34,815 nucleotides of DNA, taken from the NCBI GenBank assembly GCA_016285515.1, contig JAEEQW010000020.1:1-34815 (forward strand). The letters are read 5' to 3'. Below the pieces are notes generated by a model. It was given only the letters and a program-made list of their open reading frames with translations. It was not told where the DNA came from and did not search any database. Source of the DNA: Bacteroidales bacterium (GTDB taxonomy: Bacteria; Bacteroidota; Bacteroidia; Bacteroidales; BM520). Positions 8,728 to 18,463 of the stretch are shown here, piece after piece. Each line of letters starts with the position of its first letter. Positions within the stretch are counted from its first letter, which is position 1. Position numbers and translations under genes: made by a program.

Positions 8728-11556
8728 ATGAAAAAATTACTCTTTGCAATTTGTATTATGGCTTCTATGGCCCTCAATGCTCAGGAAGTCGCAAAAACCT
8801 ATTATTTCAACTCGCCGCAAATAGTTGATCACAATGGGTATATTCTGGTAGAATTTCCTGAAACGATGCAGTCGGCAGTTTTGGGCAATCCTATGATGCC
8901 TTACTGTGCTTCACAGCTCTTGCTCCCTCCCGGATATGAGGCTTCTGATGTGGAACTCGAATTCGGCAAACTGATACAGATTGAAGCTAAAGGGGAAATC
9001 TTCCCCAAACAGCCTGTACGCCCTTACAGCGCAGATCCTATAACCTATTTTTATAAGAATGAAGATGTTTATAATAGCAAGGCTGCTTATCCGGCTAAGG
9101 CTTCAGGTGTCCTCTCTACAGGTTTCTATAAAGGCCATTCCATTGCAAATGTGGCATTTACACCCGTAGTCTATATCCCAGCAGACAACTATATAGCTTA
9201 TTATGAGTCAGTTACTGTCAAAGTCAGTGCAAAAAGAACTGAAAAGGCTGAAAATGCACTTAAGCTGCTGAAATCCGACAACAATATGGCAAGACTTGTT
9301 GACAATGTCGAGGCAGTAAAAGACTATCAGCCGCTGGTTAACAACACCAAGGATGCTTCAGACTATGATATGATAATCATTTCCAAACCACAGTTTGAAA
9401 GTAATTTCGACACTTTGATTTCAATGTACAGAGATTATGGCATCTTCGCACAGTTCAAGTCATTGGACGCAATCTATTCTGAAATGACAGGTGTTGACAA
9501 TCAGGCAAAAATCAGAAACTATATAATTCAGGAATACACTAATCATTCCATTGAATATGTGCTGCTTGGCGGAGATGTGGATGTCTTCCCTTATAGGGGG
9601 TTCTACTGCACTGTTCAGTCTTCTTCGGTATATGAAAGCAATGACATTCCTGCCGACATCTATTTCTCAGGTCTTGACGGAACATGGAATTCCGACAATG
9701 ATTCCCATTGGGGTGAAATAGGTGAGGATGACCTTTATATGGAGGTATCCGTTGCCAGAATGCCTTTCAGCAACAGCACCGAATTGGACAGAATTATACA
9801 TAAATCCACCAGTTACCAGCTGAATCCTGTTCTCGGTGAACTCCGTAAGCACTCTTTCTTCGGCGAATGGATGTACAGCAATCCTCAGACATACGGCTCC
9901 GATTATCTTGACTTGCTTATCGGCCACCATGAGGATAATGGCTATACCACCGATGGTGTTCCTGAAGATTATGATCTTGATTTTCTTTATGCTCAATATA
10001 CGCCTTTTAACTCCACAGCGGTCAAGGCTCACATCAATGCCGGTCCTAATTTCATTCATCATGCGGGTCATGCGTCTGAAACCACCGTCATGGAACTCTA
10101 TTCTTCGGATATCAACAACAACGCTATTTATGGTCCTAACGGAATTAACCACAACTACACGTTCGTATATTCTCACGGCTGCGATTGCGGTGCTTTCGAT
10201 TATAGCGACTGCATTACTGAAAAGATGGTCACCATCGATAATTTTGCAGCTGGAGTGACTGCAAATTCACGTTATGGTTGGTTCAATGAAGGTCAGACTG
10301 AAGGTCCTTCAGCTCATCTGAACCGCGAATTTGTCGATGCTCTCTTCAATGACCGTTACAGCAGATACGGCATGGCTCAGAAAGAGTCCAAAACCGCCAC
10401 TGCTCCTTGGGTGAATGCACCTGGCCAATATGAAGAAGGCGCCCTCAGATGGTGCTTCTACGATAGCAATGTCATGACTGACCCTGCAATTCAGGTCTGG
10501 ACAGATGAACCATACAACCTCTCCGTCGGACATACCAATTTTATCCATCCGACTGACGAAACCTTCCACGTTGTGGTTTATAATCTGTCAAAAGAGGGAT
10601 TCGAAGAAGGTGCAAGAATAGTCCTGATGTATGACAATGAAGTTATAGGTAGAGGCATTACTGATGCAGAAGGTGAATGTCAGGTTGCAATAACCGGCAC
10701 TATTCCTCAGAGTGGCGAAGTTGATATCCTTGTCAGTGGCTATAATACCTTTGTGTGCCGTTATCAAGTTACTATCAATGGCAGCACTCTTGTCGGAGAT
10801 GCCAATATCGATGGTGTTGTAAGCGTACTTGATATCGCTACAGTGGTTGCTTATATTGCTGAACAGAACCCTAATCCTTTCTGCTTCGACCTCGCTGATG
10901 TCAACTCAGATGGACAGATAAATGTTATAGATGTCGTCGGTATCGTCAATGTTATATTCGGAAGATATAACCTCGACGAATGTGAAAACAATACGGCAAC
11001 ATATTCGATAGAGGATGGCTGTCTTGTTATCGATTCACCGGTTGACTTGGCAGGTGTTCAGATTATTCTCTCTGATTCAGCCACTGCTATTGAGGATGTT
11101 TTCTCCAATATGATGTTGATTCAGAGAACCATGCACAATGGTAACTATATGTTCATGGCTTACAGCAATGACTGCAGAACAATTGCTGCCGGAAGACATT
11201 CTGTATTAAATATCGGTGATTCCGAAATCAGCAAGGTTATTTTGTCTGACAAGTTCGGCTGCGAAGTACCGGCATACGCTTTCGTTGGAATGGACGAACT
11301 TGACAAGGCTTCACTTTCAGCTTATCCTAATCCTTTCGATTGTTCGCAGACTGTTTCCTATAAAGTCAACGGTGCTCAAAGTGTGAATTTTGTCGTTGTA
11401 AATTCTTTAGGTCAGATTGTTGACCGCTTCAACGGCGATGTTAACGGTTCCTCTGTTACATGGAGACCAAATAACCTCGCTAATGGCCTGTATTTCATCA
11501 ATATGTATGTTGATGGAACTCTCAGCGAAACCATTAAGGTCGTATATTCGAAATAA
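8728..11556 (+). CDS. C25 (gingipain-family) cysteine peptidase with dockerin and T9SS CTD
   Basis: I start at the ATG at 8728 (MKKLLFAICIM...) rather than an upstream TTG, because it gives a clean signal peptide ending LNAQ. The product is 942 residues. An N-terminal prodomain-like region is followed by the C25 catalytic domain: LGGDVDVFP, then HHAGHASET with catalytic His448, then SHGCDCGAFDY with Cys485 as the probable nucleophile (FDY aligns with the same residues after Cys244 of RgpB). An Ig-like region, a dockerin-type repeat pair (about 690-747) and a C-terminal sorting domain (LSAYPNPF, about 863-942) follow. It is probably exported by Sec, then T9SS, and activated on the surface. Whether it cuts after Arg, Lys or something else cannot be read from sequence alone. 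It lies 19 bases after the ROK gene and 11 bases before trkA. Confidence 0.85.
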   Translation: MKKLLFAICIMASMALNAQEVAKTYYFNSPQIVDHNGYILVEFPETMQSAVLGNPMMPYCASQLLLPPGYEASDVELEFGKLIQIEAKGEIFPKQPVRPYSADPITYFYKNEDVYNSKAAYPAKASGVLSTGFYKGHSIANVAFTPVVYIPADNYIAYYESVTVKVSAKRTEKAENALKLLKSDNNMARLVDNVEAVKDYQPLVNNTKDASDYDMIIISKPQFESNFDTLISMYRDYGIFAQFKSLDAIYSEMTGVDNQAKIRNYIIQEYTNHSIEYVLLGGDVDVFPYRGFYCTVQSSSVYESNDIPADIYFSGLDGTWNSDNDSHWGEIGEDDLYMEVSVARMPFSNSTELDRIIHKSTSYQLNPVLGELRKHSFFGEWMYSNPQTYGSDYLDLLIGHHEDNGYTTDGVPEDYDLDFLYAQYTPFNSTAVKAHINAGPNFIHHAGHASETTVMELYSSDINNNAIYGPNGINHNYTFVYSHGCDCGAFDYSDCITEKMVTIDNFAAGVTANSRYGWFNEGQTEGPSAHLNREFVDALFNDRYSRYGMAQKESKTATAPWVNAPGQYEEGALRWCFYDSNVMTDPAIQVWTDEPYNLSVGHTNFIHPTDETFHVVVYNLSKEGFEEGARIVLMYDNEVIGRGITDAEGECQVAITGTIPQSGEVDILVSGYNTFVCRYQVTINGSTLVGDANIDGVVSVLDIATVVAYIAEQNPNPFCFDLADVNSDGQINVIDVVGIVNVIFGRYNLDECENNTATYSIEDGCLVIDSPVDLAGVQIILSDSATAIEDVFSNMMLIQRTMHNGNYMFMAYSNDCRTIAAGRHSVLNIGDSEISKVILSDKFGCEVPAYAFVGMDELDKASLSAYPNPFDCSQTVSYKVNGAQSVNFVVVNSLGQIVDRFNGDVNGSSVTWRPNNLANGLYFINMYVDGTLSETIKVVYSK

Positions 11557-11567
11557 TATTTCTGAAC

Positions 11568-12923
11568 ATGAATATATTCATTGCAGGTGAAGGTGAGGTT
11601 GGTGAGTATCTTGCCAAGATGTTGACTGGCAGAGACCATAACATCACCTTCATTTCTTCCAATAAGGAATTCATTGATGCTTTGGATAACAGGTATGATT
11701 TATTGACCATTAATGGTAATCCGACATCAATACAGACTCTTCGGGATGCGGAAATCAAAAATGCCGATCTTGTAATCTCTGTCTTTCATGATGAGAAAAC
11801 CAATCTAATTACCTGTATGTTGGCAAAACAACTCGGAGCAAAAAAAGTTATCTCACGCATAAACAGTATCGAATATCTTGAAGAGAAGAATTTAAATATG
11901 TTTGCCAATTTAGGCATCGACAGTATCGTTTGTCCTGAACGAATTGCGGCGGATGAATGTATTGACCTTATTTCTGAAGCCGGTGCCACGGAAGTCTATG
12001 ATTTTGACGGTGGCAAACTTTCGTTGCAGGTTTTCCAGCTGCACTCCAGAGCCAAGATTGTTGGTAAAACCATAGATGAAGTTGAGGCGAAGGATACCCT
12101 CAACGACATAAAAATCCTGGCTTTATGCCGTGACGGACTGGCTTCGGTGCCGGAAGGGAAAGAGACCCTTAAGGAGAATGACTATATCTACTCCATGGCT
12201 AAACCTAAAGGTAAGGAAATCATGATGGATGCTACCGGCAATTCAGGACGTCAGATAAGAAATATCATGATTGTTGGCGGTGGTCGTGTGGCTCAGATGG
12301 TGGCGCGTGGACTGAGTGGAATAAATATTACCATCATCGAACAGAATGCTGAAATATGCAATCAGATTGCCGGCAGACTTGGGAATCATGTCCTTTGTAT
12401 TCATGGCGATGCCAGAAATGCCGACCTGCTCGTTGAAGAGGATATTCGTGATATGGATGCTTTTATCGCTATTTCCGATGATTCGGAAACCAATATCATG
12501 ACGGGTCTGCTCGCTAAACGCCTCGGTGTCAATAAGGTTATCGCCCTTATGGATAACGTTGAATATATTGACCTTGCGCAACGTTTTGGCATTGACAGCA
12601 TAATCAATAAAAACCTTATTACCGCAAGTTATATGACACGTTTCACTTTCAGCGGCGATGTCTCGGATATCAAATTCCTTAACGGCATTGACGCTGAAAT
12701 CATTGAAATCAAGGCAAAACACGGCTCTATGGTCACTAAAAGAACTATCGGCAACCTCCCTTTGCCTCTCGGTGTTGTTTTCGGAGGCATAATCAGAGGC
12801 TACGAAAGCCATATAGCATCTCCTGATTTTCAGATACGTGAAGACGACAAGGCCATAGTCTTCTGCCTGGAGGGCACAGTGGAACGTATAATCAACTTAT
12901 TTAACAAACGATTATTATTTTAA
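11568..12923 (+). CDS. trkA: Trk potassium uptake regulatory protein TrkA
   Basis: This 451-residue protein has the classical duplicated RCK layout: a first NAD-binding domain from residue 1 (GEGEVG at 7-12), a TrkA_C-like region, a second Rossmann domain (GGGRVA, from 237) and a second TrkA_C domain. It is a cytoplasmic peripheral subunit that gates the TrkH/TrkG potassium channel in response to NAD(H) or nucleotides. No trkH lies in the window; the partner must be elsewhere. It follows the C25 peptidase gene by 11 bases, so it is probably co-transcribed, but the functional link is not obvious. Confidence 0.92.
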   Translation: MNIFIAGEGEVGEYLAKMLTGRDHNITFISSNKEFIDALDNRYDLLTINGNPTSIQTLRDAEIKNADLVISVFHDEKTNLITCMLAKQLGAKKVISRINSIEYLEEKNLNMFANLGIDSIVCPERIAADECIDLISEAGATEVYDFDGGKLSLQVFQLHSRAKIVGKTIDEVEAKDTLNDIKILALCRDGLASVPEGKETLKENDYIYSMAKPKGKEIMMDATGNSGRQIRNIMIVGGGRVAQMVARGLSGINITIIEQNAEICNQIAGRLGNHVLCIHGDARNADLLVEEDIRDMDAFIAISDDSETNIMTGLLAKRLGVNKVIALMDNVEYIDLAQRFGIDSIINKNLITASYMTRFTFSGDVSDIKFLNGIDAEIIEIKAKHGSMVTKRTIGNLPLPLGVVFGGIIRGYESHIASPDFQIREDDKAIVFCLEGTVERIINLFNKRLLF

Positions 12924-12932
12924 GTATATCCT

Positions 12933-14600
12933 ATGAGATTAATTCAAATCACTAGTGAGAACAACAATGTCGTAAAAGATTATCCTGTTGGAATTGACTA
13001 TATGTCAATAGCTTATGACCAGAACATCAAACTTAAGGGCGGTATTCTCGGGGTTTATGCCACCAACAAAATCCAAGAACTGAATTTCACTCCAATAAGA
13101 CCGGCAACGGTTCGGTTCTTCGGACTTGATACCGCTGACGGACAGAGCGTCTATGCCCGTACTTTGTTCTTCGTATTGTATGCTGCCATCCATGATTTGT
13201 TCCGTGATTATAACGTCACACTTGAATTTCCCGTCTCTTCAGGTTATTTCTGTACGGCGCTGAAAGGGAAAAAACAACTGAATGCGGATGAAATCCAACA
13301 GGTTAAAAACAGGATGCTTGAAATAATCAAAGCTGATATTCCTATAACCCGTATCGACATGCTTACTGATGAGGCTATAAAATTGTTTGAAGATCATGGA
13401 CTTTCTGCCAAAACCAAACTGCTTCGGACTCGTGGCAGTATGTACACTTCTGTATATTCCCTTGGAAGTGCTGTAGATTATTTCTATGGTTATCTTGCCC
13501 CTTCCACAGGATGTCTCACTGTCTTCGACATTTTCCCATATAAGAATGGCATGGTCTTGTCGGTTCCTGATGAAGACAATGACTTCAAGACACCAAAAGT
13601 GTTTGTTGAGGAGGAGATGATTTTCAACAATTATGCAGAATTCAACCGTTGGCAGGATGCATTTCAGCTTAATACGGTCGGTGAACTCAACGAAGCTATC
13701 CTTGACGGACGTGTCAGCGATATCATCAAAGTTGTCGAAACCAGTCAGGAAGTCAGAATCCATCAGGCTGCATATAAGATAGCCCAGATGAAAAAGAAAG
13801 TGAAGATTATCCTCATTGCAGGACCATCTTCATCAGGCAAAACCACTTCCGCACAACGACTTGCAATCCATCTCGAAGTGCTTGGCATCAAAAGCTATAA
13901 ACTCTCACTTGATGACTATTTTGTTGACCGTGAGAATACACCTCGCGATAAAAACGGCAACTATGATTTCGAAACCATCGATGCCATTGACATAAAATTC
14001 TTCAATGAACAGCTTAATGATTTGTTGGGCGGCAAGGAGATAGAACTGCCACGCTTTGATTTCCATACGGGAAAACGTGTCTTCAGAGGTGAAAAATTGA
14101 AATTGAATGAAAACGACATGGTCGTAATAGAAGGTCTTCACGGATTGAACCCAAATCTTGTGCCGAATGTTGATCCCAAATGTGTTTATAAAATATTCGT
14201 TTCCACTCTGACAACCATTTCGATTGATGGTCACAATATTATTCCACCAACAGACAACCGTCTGATTAGAAGAATAGTACGTGATCAAAGGTTCAGAGGC
14301 TACTCTGCTGAAGACACTATCAATAGATGGCCTTCCATAAGAGAAGGTGAGAAGAAGTATATCGAGCCTTATCAGGGTAATGCAGATTACACATTCAATT
14401 CTGCTATGCTATACGAACTCGGTGTCTTGAAAACGTATGTCAGACCATTGTTGGAACAAGTTCCACAGACAAGCAGGGCTTATTCTGAAGCGCATCGTCT
14501 GTCAAAGTTTATGAGTTATTTCGAATCTGTAAGCATTGACGAAATACCGCCTACATCTCTTATGCGTGAATTCCTCGGTGGAAGCAGCTTCAAAGATTAA
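12933..14600 (+). CDS. Uridine-kinase-like nucleoside kinase with ThrRS-like N-terminal domains
   Basis: The 555-residue product has an N-terminal TGS-like segment, then a block resembling the second additional domain of threonyl-tRNA synthetase (SSGYFCTA region). A P-loop kinase of the phosphoribulokinase/uridine kinase family follows: Walker A GPSSSGKTT at 297-305, then SLDDYFVDRENTPRD, DFHTGKRV and VVIEGLHGLNP. This architecture is a known family in Bacteroidota and Firmicutes, usually annotated nucleoside kinase or uridine kinase. It is cytoplasmic. It starts 9 bases after trkA and ends 24 bases from the convergent minus-strand gene, with no convincing terminator between. The phosphate acceptor is not certain. 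Confidence 0.85.
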   Translation: MRLIQITSENNNVVKDYPVGIDYMSIAYDQNIKLKGGILGVYATNKIQELNFTPIRPATVRFFGLDTADGQSVYARTLFFVLYAAIHDLFRDYNVTLEFPVSSGYFCTALKGKKQLNADEIQQVKNRMLEIIKADIPITRIDMLTDEAIKLFEDHGLSAKTKLLRTRGSMYTSVYSLGSAVDYFYGYLAPSTGCLTVFDIFPYKNGMVLSVPDEDNDFKTPKVFVEEEMIFNNYAEFNRWQDAFQLNTVGELNEAILDGRVSDIIKVVETSQEVRIHQAAYKIAQMKKKVKIILIAGPSSSGKTTSAQRLAIHLEVLGIKSYKLSLDDYFVDRENTPRDKNGNYDFETIDAIDIKFFNEQLNDLLGGKEIELPRFDFHTGKRVFRGEKLKLNENDMVVIEGLHGLNPNLVPNVDPKCVYKIFVSTLTTISIDGHNIIPPTDNRLIRRIVRDQRFRGYSAEDTINRWPSIREGEKKYIEPYQGNADYTFNSAMLYELGVLKTYVRPLLEQVPQTSRAYSEAHRLSKFMSYFESVSIDEIPPTSLMREFLGGSSFKD

Positions 14601-14624
14601 CCGATGACCTTTGAGGCAACAGAA

Positions 14625-17600
14625 TTAGAAATCCAGACTCAACGAAACATTCCAATATCCGTCGTTGATTACTCCGTCCTCCAACCCCCAGCCGTAGTCA
14701 ACGCGAATAAAATACCCTAAAACAGAGGCTCTTATTCCGGTGCCAAAGCCCACTAAAAATGGTTCACGATGTTCGTTTACAATGATGTACATTGGCGGAA
14801 CGATGTATCTGCGCCTATACAGGGCATTTTCTTCAGAATAAGGTGTAAGTCCGTTCCATGCAGTCCCTGCGTCACAGAAGCCTATCAGCTGCAGGCTGTT
14901 GAGGAATTTCGACCTTAACGGCTTGTTTGCGAAAACCCTAACAAACGGAAACCGCAATTCGGTGTTTAATACCACGAAGTTAGGGCCATTGCGGGCATTC
15001 TGCGGAAAACCGCGTAAGTTGGTCGCCAATGTCTGGAATGCATAATTGATGTCAGGCGAGACTTGATTGTCGATGTCAAATACCGGTAATATCCAGTTGT
15101 CAACACCTCCCATATAGTATATGAGTTTGTCGGTACCGAATGATGTGCTGCCTGCCAAACGCCACGCAAAAATCAATTCCCTGTATATCCTCTGATAATT
15201 TCTGAAATCGAAACCTAACACTACCAAATTTCGGTTTTCCTTGGTAATAAGCTGATTGTATTCTCCAAAAATTTTAAATCGGGTGCCTGACAAAATGTTT
15301 TGACAAATGTTGATTGAATTGTCGAACACAAGTTCCCCGCGCAGTCCGACCCAGTTGTATATTGGTGAGTTTTCGCCTATTTTAGTTACATCCAGCAGAC
15401 TTGTTGTCGTTATTTTGGTGTGTCTCCCGATGGCAGAACCGCTTACGTACAGAAATTCTGTAAACGGCCACGTGAGTTTGTAAATGAGTTCGTGAGTCTG
15501 CTGCTTTTCAGTAATATAACCGTATGAATCATGATAATTTATGTCAGTGTATTTGTGAAATACAAACTCCTTGTCCATACGTTTTTTGAGATTTGAGAAC
15601 ATCAATGCGTATTCATTGTTGATGAGATCCGAACTTAGGCTGAAAGCTCCTGTGATGTGATAGTCCTCCATCAGATCTGTAATGCCAACACCGGTCAGAA
15701 GATTGAATCCCTTATAAAGATATATTGGAGACGAGCCTCCCGTATATTGTTGATACGAATTGCTCATTGATGTGAAATCAATTTGTGTGATGAGAGAGTT
15801 GATGAAAAATTCGGGTTTGTAGTATTTCCATTTGTCTCTATCAATCGTATTGCCATCATGTTTGTAACTCTCTGATGATGAGATAAGAACAGAGGAGTCT
15901 GCTTCAATGCCAAGAATGATTCTGCGAGTGGGAAGCCCTTCACTGTAGTCCGGTTCATCCACATCAAAAAACTTGAGAGTCTTTTTTTTGCTTTCACTGT
16001 CCATTCCGCTCTTGGCAACAGAATCCTGTGCTATGGCCAATTGTTTGATATAAGTCTTCTGCAACGGCTCATGGTTTGTCAGTGTCTTCTTTTCCGAAAG
16101 TGCCGGAACCGTCTGGCGTGTAATATGATATTGGTTTTTATCGGCAGTTATCGTTACCAATTTGTCACCGGCAATGTCATAGTCAATGATGCTTGTGCCA
16201 TTGTTTGTGACACTGCTTGATTTTATGTGGTAATTGTAGTGTGTTGTGGTATCAATGAAGCTGATGGCACTGTCGAACTTTGCAATGTAAAGATTGTAAA
16301 TGCCGTTTTCATCTGAAAGGTAAGCAATGTTGTCATTGCTGCATCGGCGTACGTCAATCTCATCGACTAAATCCGATTCGGTCAGTTTGAGAATATACTC
16401 TGGGTTGTTGATGTTAACCTTATACAAATCGTTGTCTGACTTGATGTTTTTGTCATCGCAGTATCTGTTGGACGAGAAAACAATGTCTCCATAATTGTTG
16501 ATGAAACGCGGATTGAAGTCGTTGTATATGTCATTGGTAATCGGTCGTGACACTCCTGAAATGGTATTCCAGATGTATATGTCAGACTGACCGTTTTTTA
16601 CAGCGGATAGGACTAAATATTTCGCATCTGGTGAATATGCTATGTCGGTGATTTTCTGAAATGATAAACTTGAAAGCTGAATGTTGACCGGAAAGAAGAT
16701 GTTTCCTTTGTTCACGTCATAGTAGAACAGTTTGGTCCCTCCTGCCTCCTCGGTTGCCACAGCCAGAATATTGCTTTTCGGATGCCATGCCACAACAGGG
16801 AAGGTTTCATCTGTCTTGTTGTATGACCTGTAACCGGTTTTGTAAACGCGTTTCTTCTTGCCGTTTTGAAGGTCTTGCACAAATAATTTTTTCAGTCCGC
16901 TCTCATTTGTAGTATATGCGACATATCTTCCGTTTGGACTTATTCTTATGTTGCTGATATTCTGTGATTTCCTTTTGTTGCCTGCCAAAATTGTCTCTTT
17001 TTCCGATTTGTCTTCAGGATAGGATTCATAAAGGCGGGAATAATAGTTCAGCCATGCTTTGTTAAGGTCGTTGAATTCCAAACCTATTACTGATTTGAAA
17101 CTGTCGTAATAGTTTTTGCTGCGGACTGCAACTGTAAAGATTTCTAAAGGAATGTTTTTGCCATAGTTGTCGGCAATAAATTTCCAAAGGGAGTGTCCGA
17201 CTATTGCAGCATATTTTCCATCAATATCCTTGATGTTTTTCAATTGTGTCCCTTCTAAAATGTTGCGAAACTCGTTGTCGGTCTTTGAATCCCATGTTTT
17301 TGAAAAGTAAGCAGCAAGTCCGTCTGTGAACCAGTCATTGACTGTTTCTGAATTGTTGAGGATTTCTTCAAACCGACTGCCTTTCATTGCTTCCTGCATA
17401 ACAATCTTGTAAAGTCCTGCCATTATTTGCTGGTCGAAGTTTGCCATATCACCATTGAAATAGATAAATATCTTGTTTTCAATGATATATGAAATACCGC
17501 CAGTGTTATAGAAGGTGTTGGCAAGAGTGCCGAGATTTGACTGGTTGAGGTCGGCAAGAGTGTTATATATGATGAGACGCAACTTGTTGCTGATGCGGAT

Positions 17601-18449
17601 ATTGAATTTCTCTTCTATAGGTCGGAGATTGTCTTTGACTATTTTGTTAGCTTCTATGGCAAGATTCTGCCCGTTCTGATAAAAGTATATGTCATAATTG
17701 TCGTAAGTGTAGTGATTCCACATGAAATTGCCATATTGTATCTTCTTCTTCCCGAAATCAATCTGTGAACCGTTGTAGAACTGGGAAAACGAAAAAAATG
17801 GAGTGAGGATAAACAATAATGCAATGAACAACGGTTTGGCATAAAGCTTCAGAATTTTTATATAATGGTTCACTTCATCAGGAATCTTGTCTTCGACAGA
17901 TTGGGAATCAGCTATTTTTTTTCTGACTTCCGTGGAGGAAATGTCAAACAGCGGAGCATTGACCATAACTGAGCTTCTGGTGATGCCGTTGCTGTCGGTA
18001 TGTGAAACTGTTTCGTTGTAATTGTCACCGGTTTTCTTGCTTCTCGGATAAAAGTAGATTTTGAAATTGTCGATTATCTTGTCCCAGTCTTTCCATCCGC
18101 TGAATTTTTTTGCCTGGTCGCTGCCGAGCACAATGGAGAATTCCTTCTCTGGGTATTTCTCCTTCAGGGCAAGCAGGGTGTTTATTGTATAGGATGGGGT
18201 AGGGAGGAACAGTTCTATGTCACAGACTTTTATATTAGGAAACTCTGCGGTGGCAAGTTTTGCCATTGCTATCCTGTCAATGGCATCAGCTTGGGTGAGT
18301 TGCTGTTTGAACGGACTTTGCGGCGATACCACGAGCCACACTTCATCAACAATGTTGTTTTCGACAAAATATTTTGCAAGTCCGATGTGTCCATTGTGTA
18401 TCGGATTGAAACTGCCAAAGAATAATCCAATGTTGTTGTGTTCGCTCAT
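14625..18449 (-). CDS. nadD: NadD fused in frame to TolB-propeller / outer-membrane barrel protein
   Basis: One uninterrupted 1274-codon frame. Residues 1 to about 203 form a complete nicotinate-mononucleotide adenylyltransferase: GSFNPIHNGH (12-21), the nucleotidyltransferase signature, and ISSTEVR (170-176). NadD makes deamido-NAD in the cytoplasm. Residues 198-223 (KILKLYAKPLF... to SFSQ) look like a complete Sec signal peptide, although no ATG precedes them. The rest resembles a Bacteroidota family of about 1070 residues: a peptidase-MA-like domain (about 230-480) without HExxH, PD40/WD-type propeller blades (IRISPNGRYVAY, IAYSPDAKYLVL) and an Omp85/D15-like C-terminal barrel (LRGFPQNAR, FCDAGTAWNG) ending in Phe. 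The two halves belong in different compartments. It is the last gene of yicC-gmk-nadD, 14 bases after gmk. The gene symbol applies to the N-terminal part. Confidence 0.85.
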   Translation of the reverse strand: MSEHNNIGLFFGSFNPIHNGHIGLAKYFVENNIVDEVWLVVSPQSPFKQQLTQADAIDRIAMAKLATAEFPNIKVCDIELFLPTPSYTINTLLALKEKYPEKEFSIVLGSDQAKKFSGWKDWDKIIDNFKIYFYPRSKKTGDNYNETVSHTDSNGITRSSVMVNAPLFDISSTEVRKKIADSQSVEDKIPDEVNHYIKILKLYAKPLFIALLFILTPFFSFSQFYNGSQIDFGKKKIQYGNFMWNHYTYDNYDIYFYQNGQNLAIEANKIVKDNLRPIEEKFNIRISNKLRLIIYNTLADLNQSNLGTLANTFYNTGGISYIIENKIFIYFNGDMANFDQQIMAGLYKIVMQEAMKGSRFEEILNNSETVNDWFTDGLAAYFSKTWDSKTDNEFRNILEGTQLKNIKDIDGKYAAIVGHSLWKFIADNYGKNIPLEIFTVAVRSKNYYDSFKSVIGLEFNDLNKAWLNYYSRLYESYPEDKSEKETILAGNKRKSQNISNIRISPNGRYVAYTTNESGLKKLFVQDLQNGKKKRVYKTGYRSYNKTDETFPVVAWHPKSNILAVATEEAGGTKLFYYDVNKGNIFFPVNIQLSSLSFQKITDIAYSPDAKYLVLSAVKNGQSDIYIWNTISGVSRPITNDIYNDFNPRFINNYGDIVFSSNRYCDDKNIKSDNDLYKVNINNPEYILKLTESDLVDEIDVRRCSNDNIAYLSDENGIYNLYIAKFDSAISFIDTTTHYNYHIKSSSVTNNGTSIIDYDIAGDKLVTITADKNQYHITRQTVPALSEKKTLTNHEPLQKTYIKQLAIAQDSVAKSGMDSESKKKTLKFFDVDEPDYSEGLPTRRIILGIEADSSVLISSSESYKHDGNTIDRDKWKYYKPEFFINSLITQIDFTSMSNSYQQYTGGSSPIYLYKGFNLLTGVGITDLMEDYHITGAFSLSSDLINNEYALMFSNLKKRMDKEFVFHKYTDINYHDSYGYITEKQQTHELIYKLTWPFTEFLYVSGSAIGRHTKITTTSLLDVTKIGENSPIYNWVGLRGELVFDNSINICQNILSGTRFKIFGEYNQLITKENRNLVVLGFDFRNYQRIYRELIFAWRLAGSTSFGTDKLIYYMGGVDNWILPVFDIDNQVSPDINYAFQTLATNLRGFPQNARNGPNFVVLNTELRFPFVRVFANKPLRSKFLNSLQLIGFCDAGTAWNGLTPYSEENALYRRRYIVPPMYIIVNEHREPFLVGFGTGIRASVLGYFIRVDYGWGLEDGVINDGYWNVSLSLDF
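17781..17873 (-). other. NadD / barrel junction with buried signal peptide and possible internal start
   Basis: Reading the minus strand, the end of NadD (DEVNHYIKILKLY) runs directly into a hydrophobic signal-peptide core ending SFSQ. No ATG exists in frame here. Candidate non-ATG starts are GTG at 17873 (Val193) and ATA at 17861 (Ile197); with Met in the ATA position the product would begin MKILKLYAK, a textbook signal-peptide start. The feature marks the site where two genes have merged, or where an ATG was lost. Confidence 0.6.
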
Positions 18450-18463
18450 GTGTGTGACGAAGA

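Noticed and set aside
6007..11556. Cellulosome-like assembly suggested by two dockerin-like domains
   Set aside because: No cohesin, scaffoldin or cellulase gene is present; dockerin-type repeats are common in Bacteroidales secreted proteins and are not evidence of a cellulosome.
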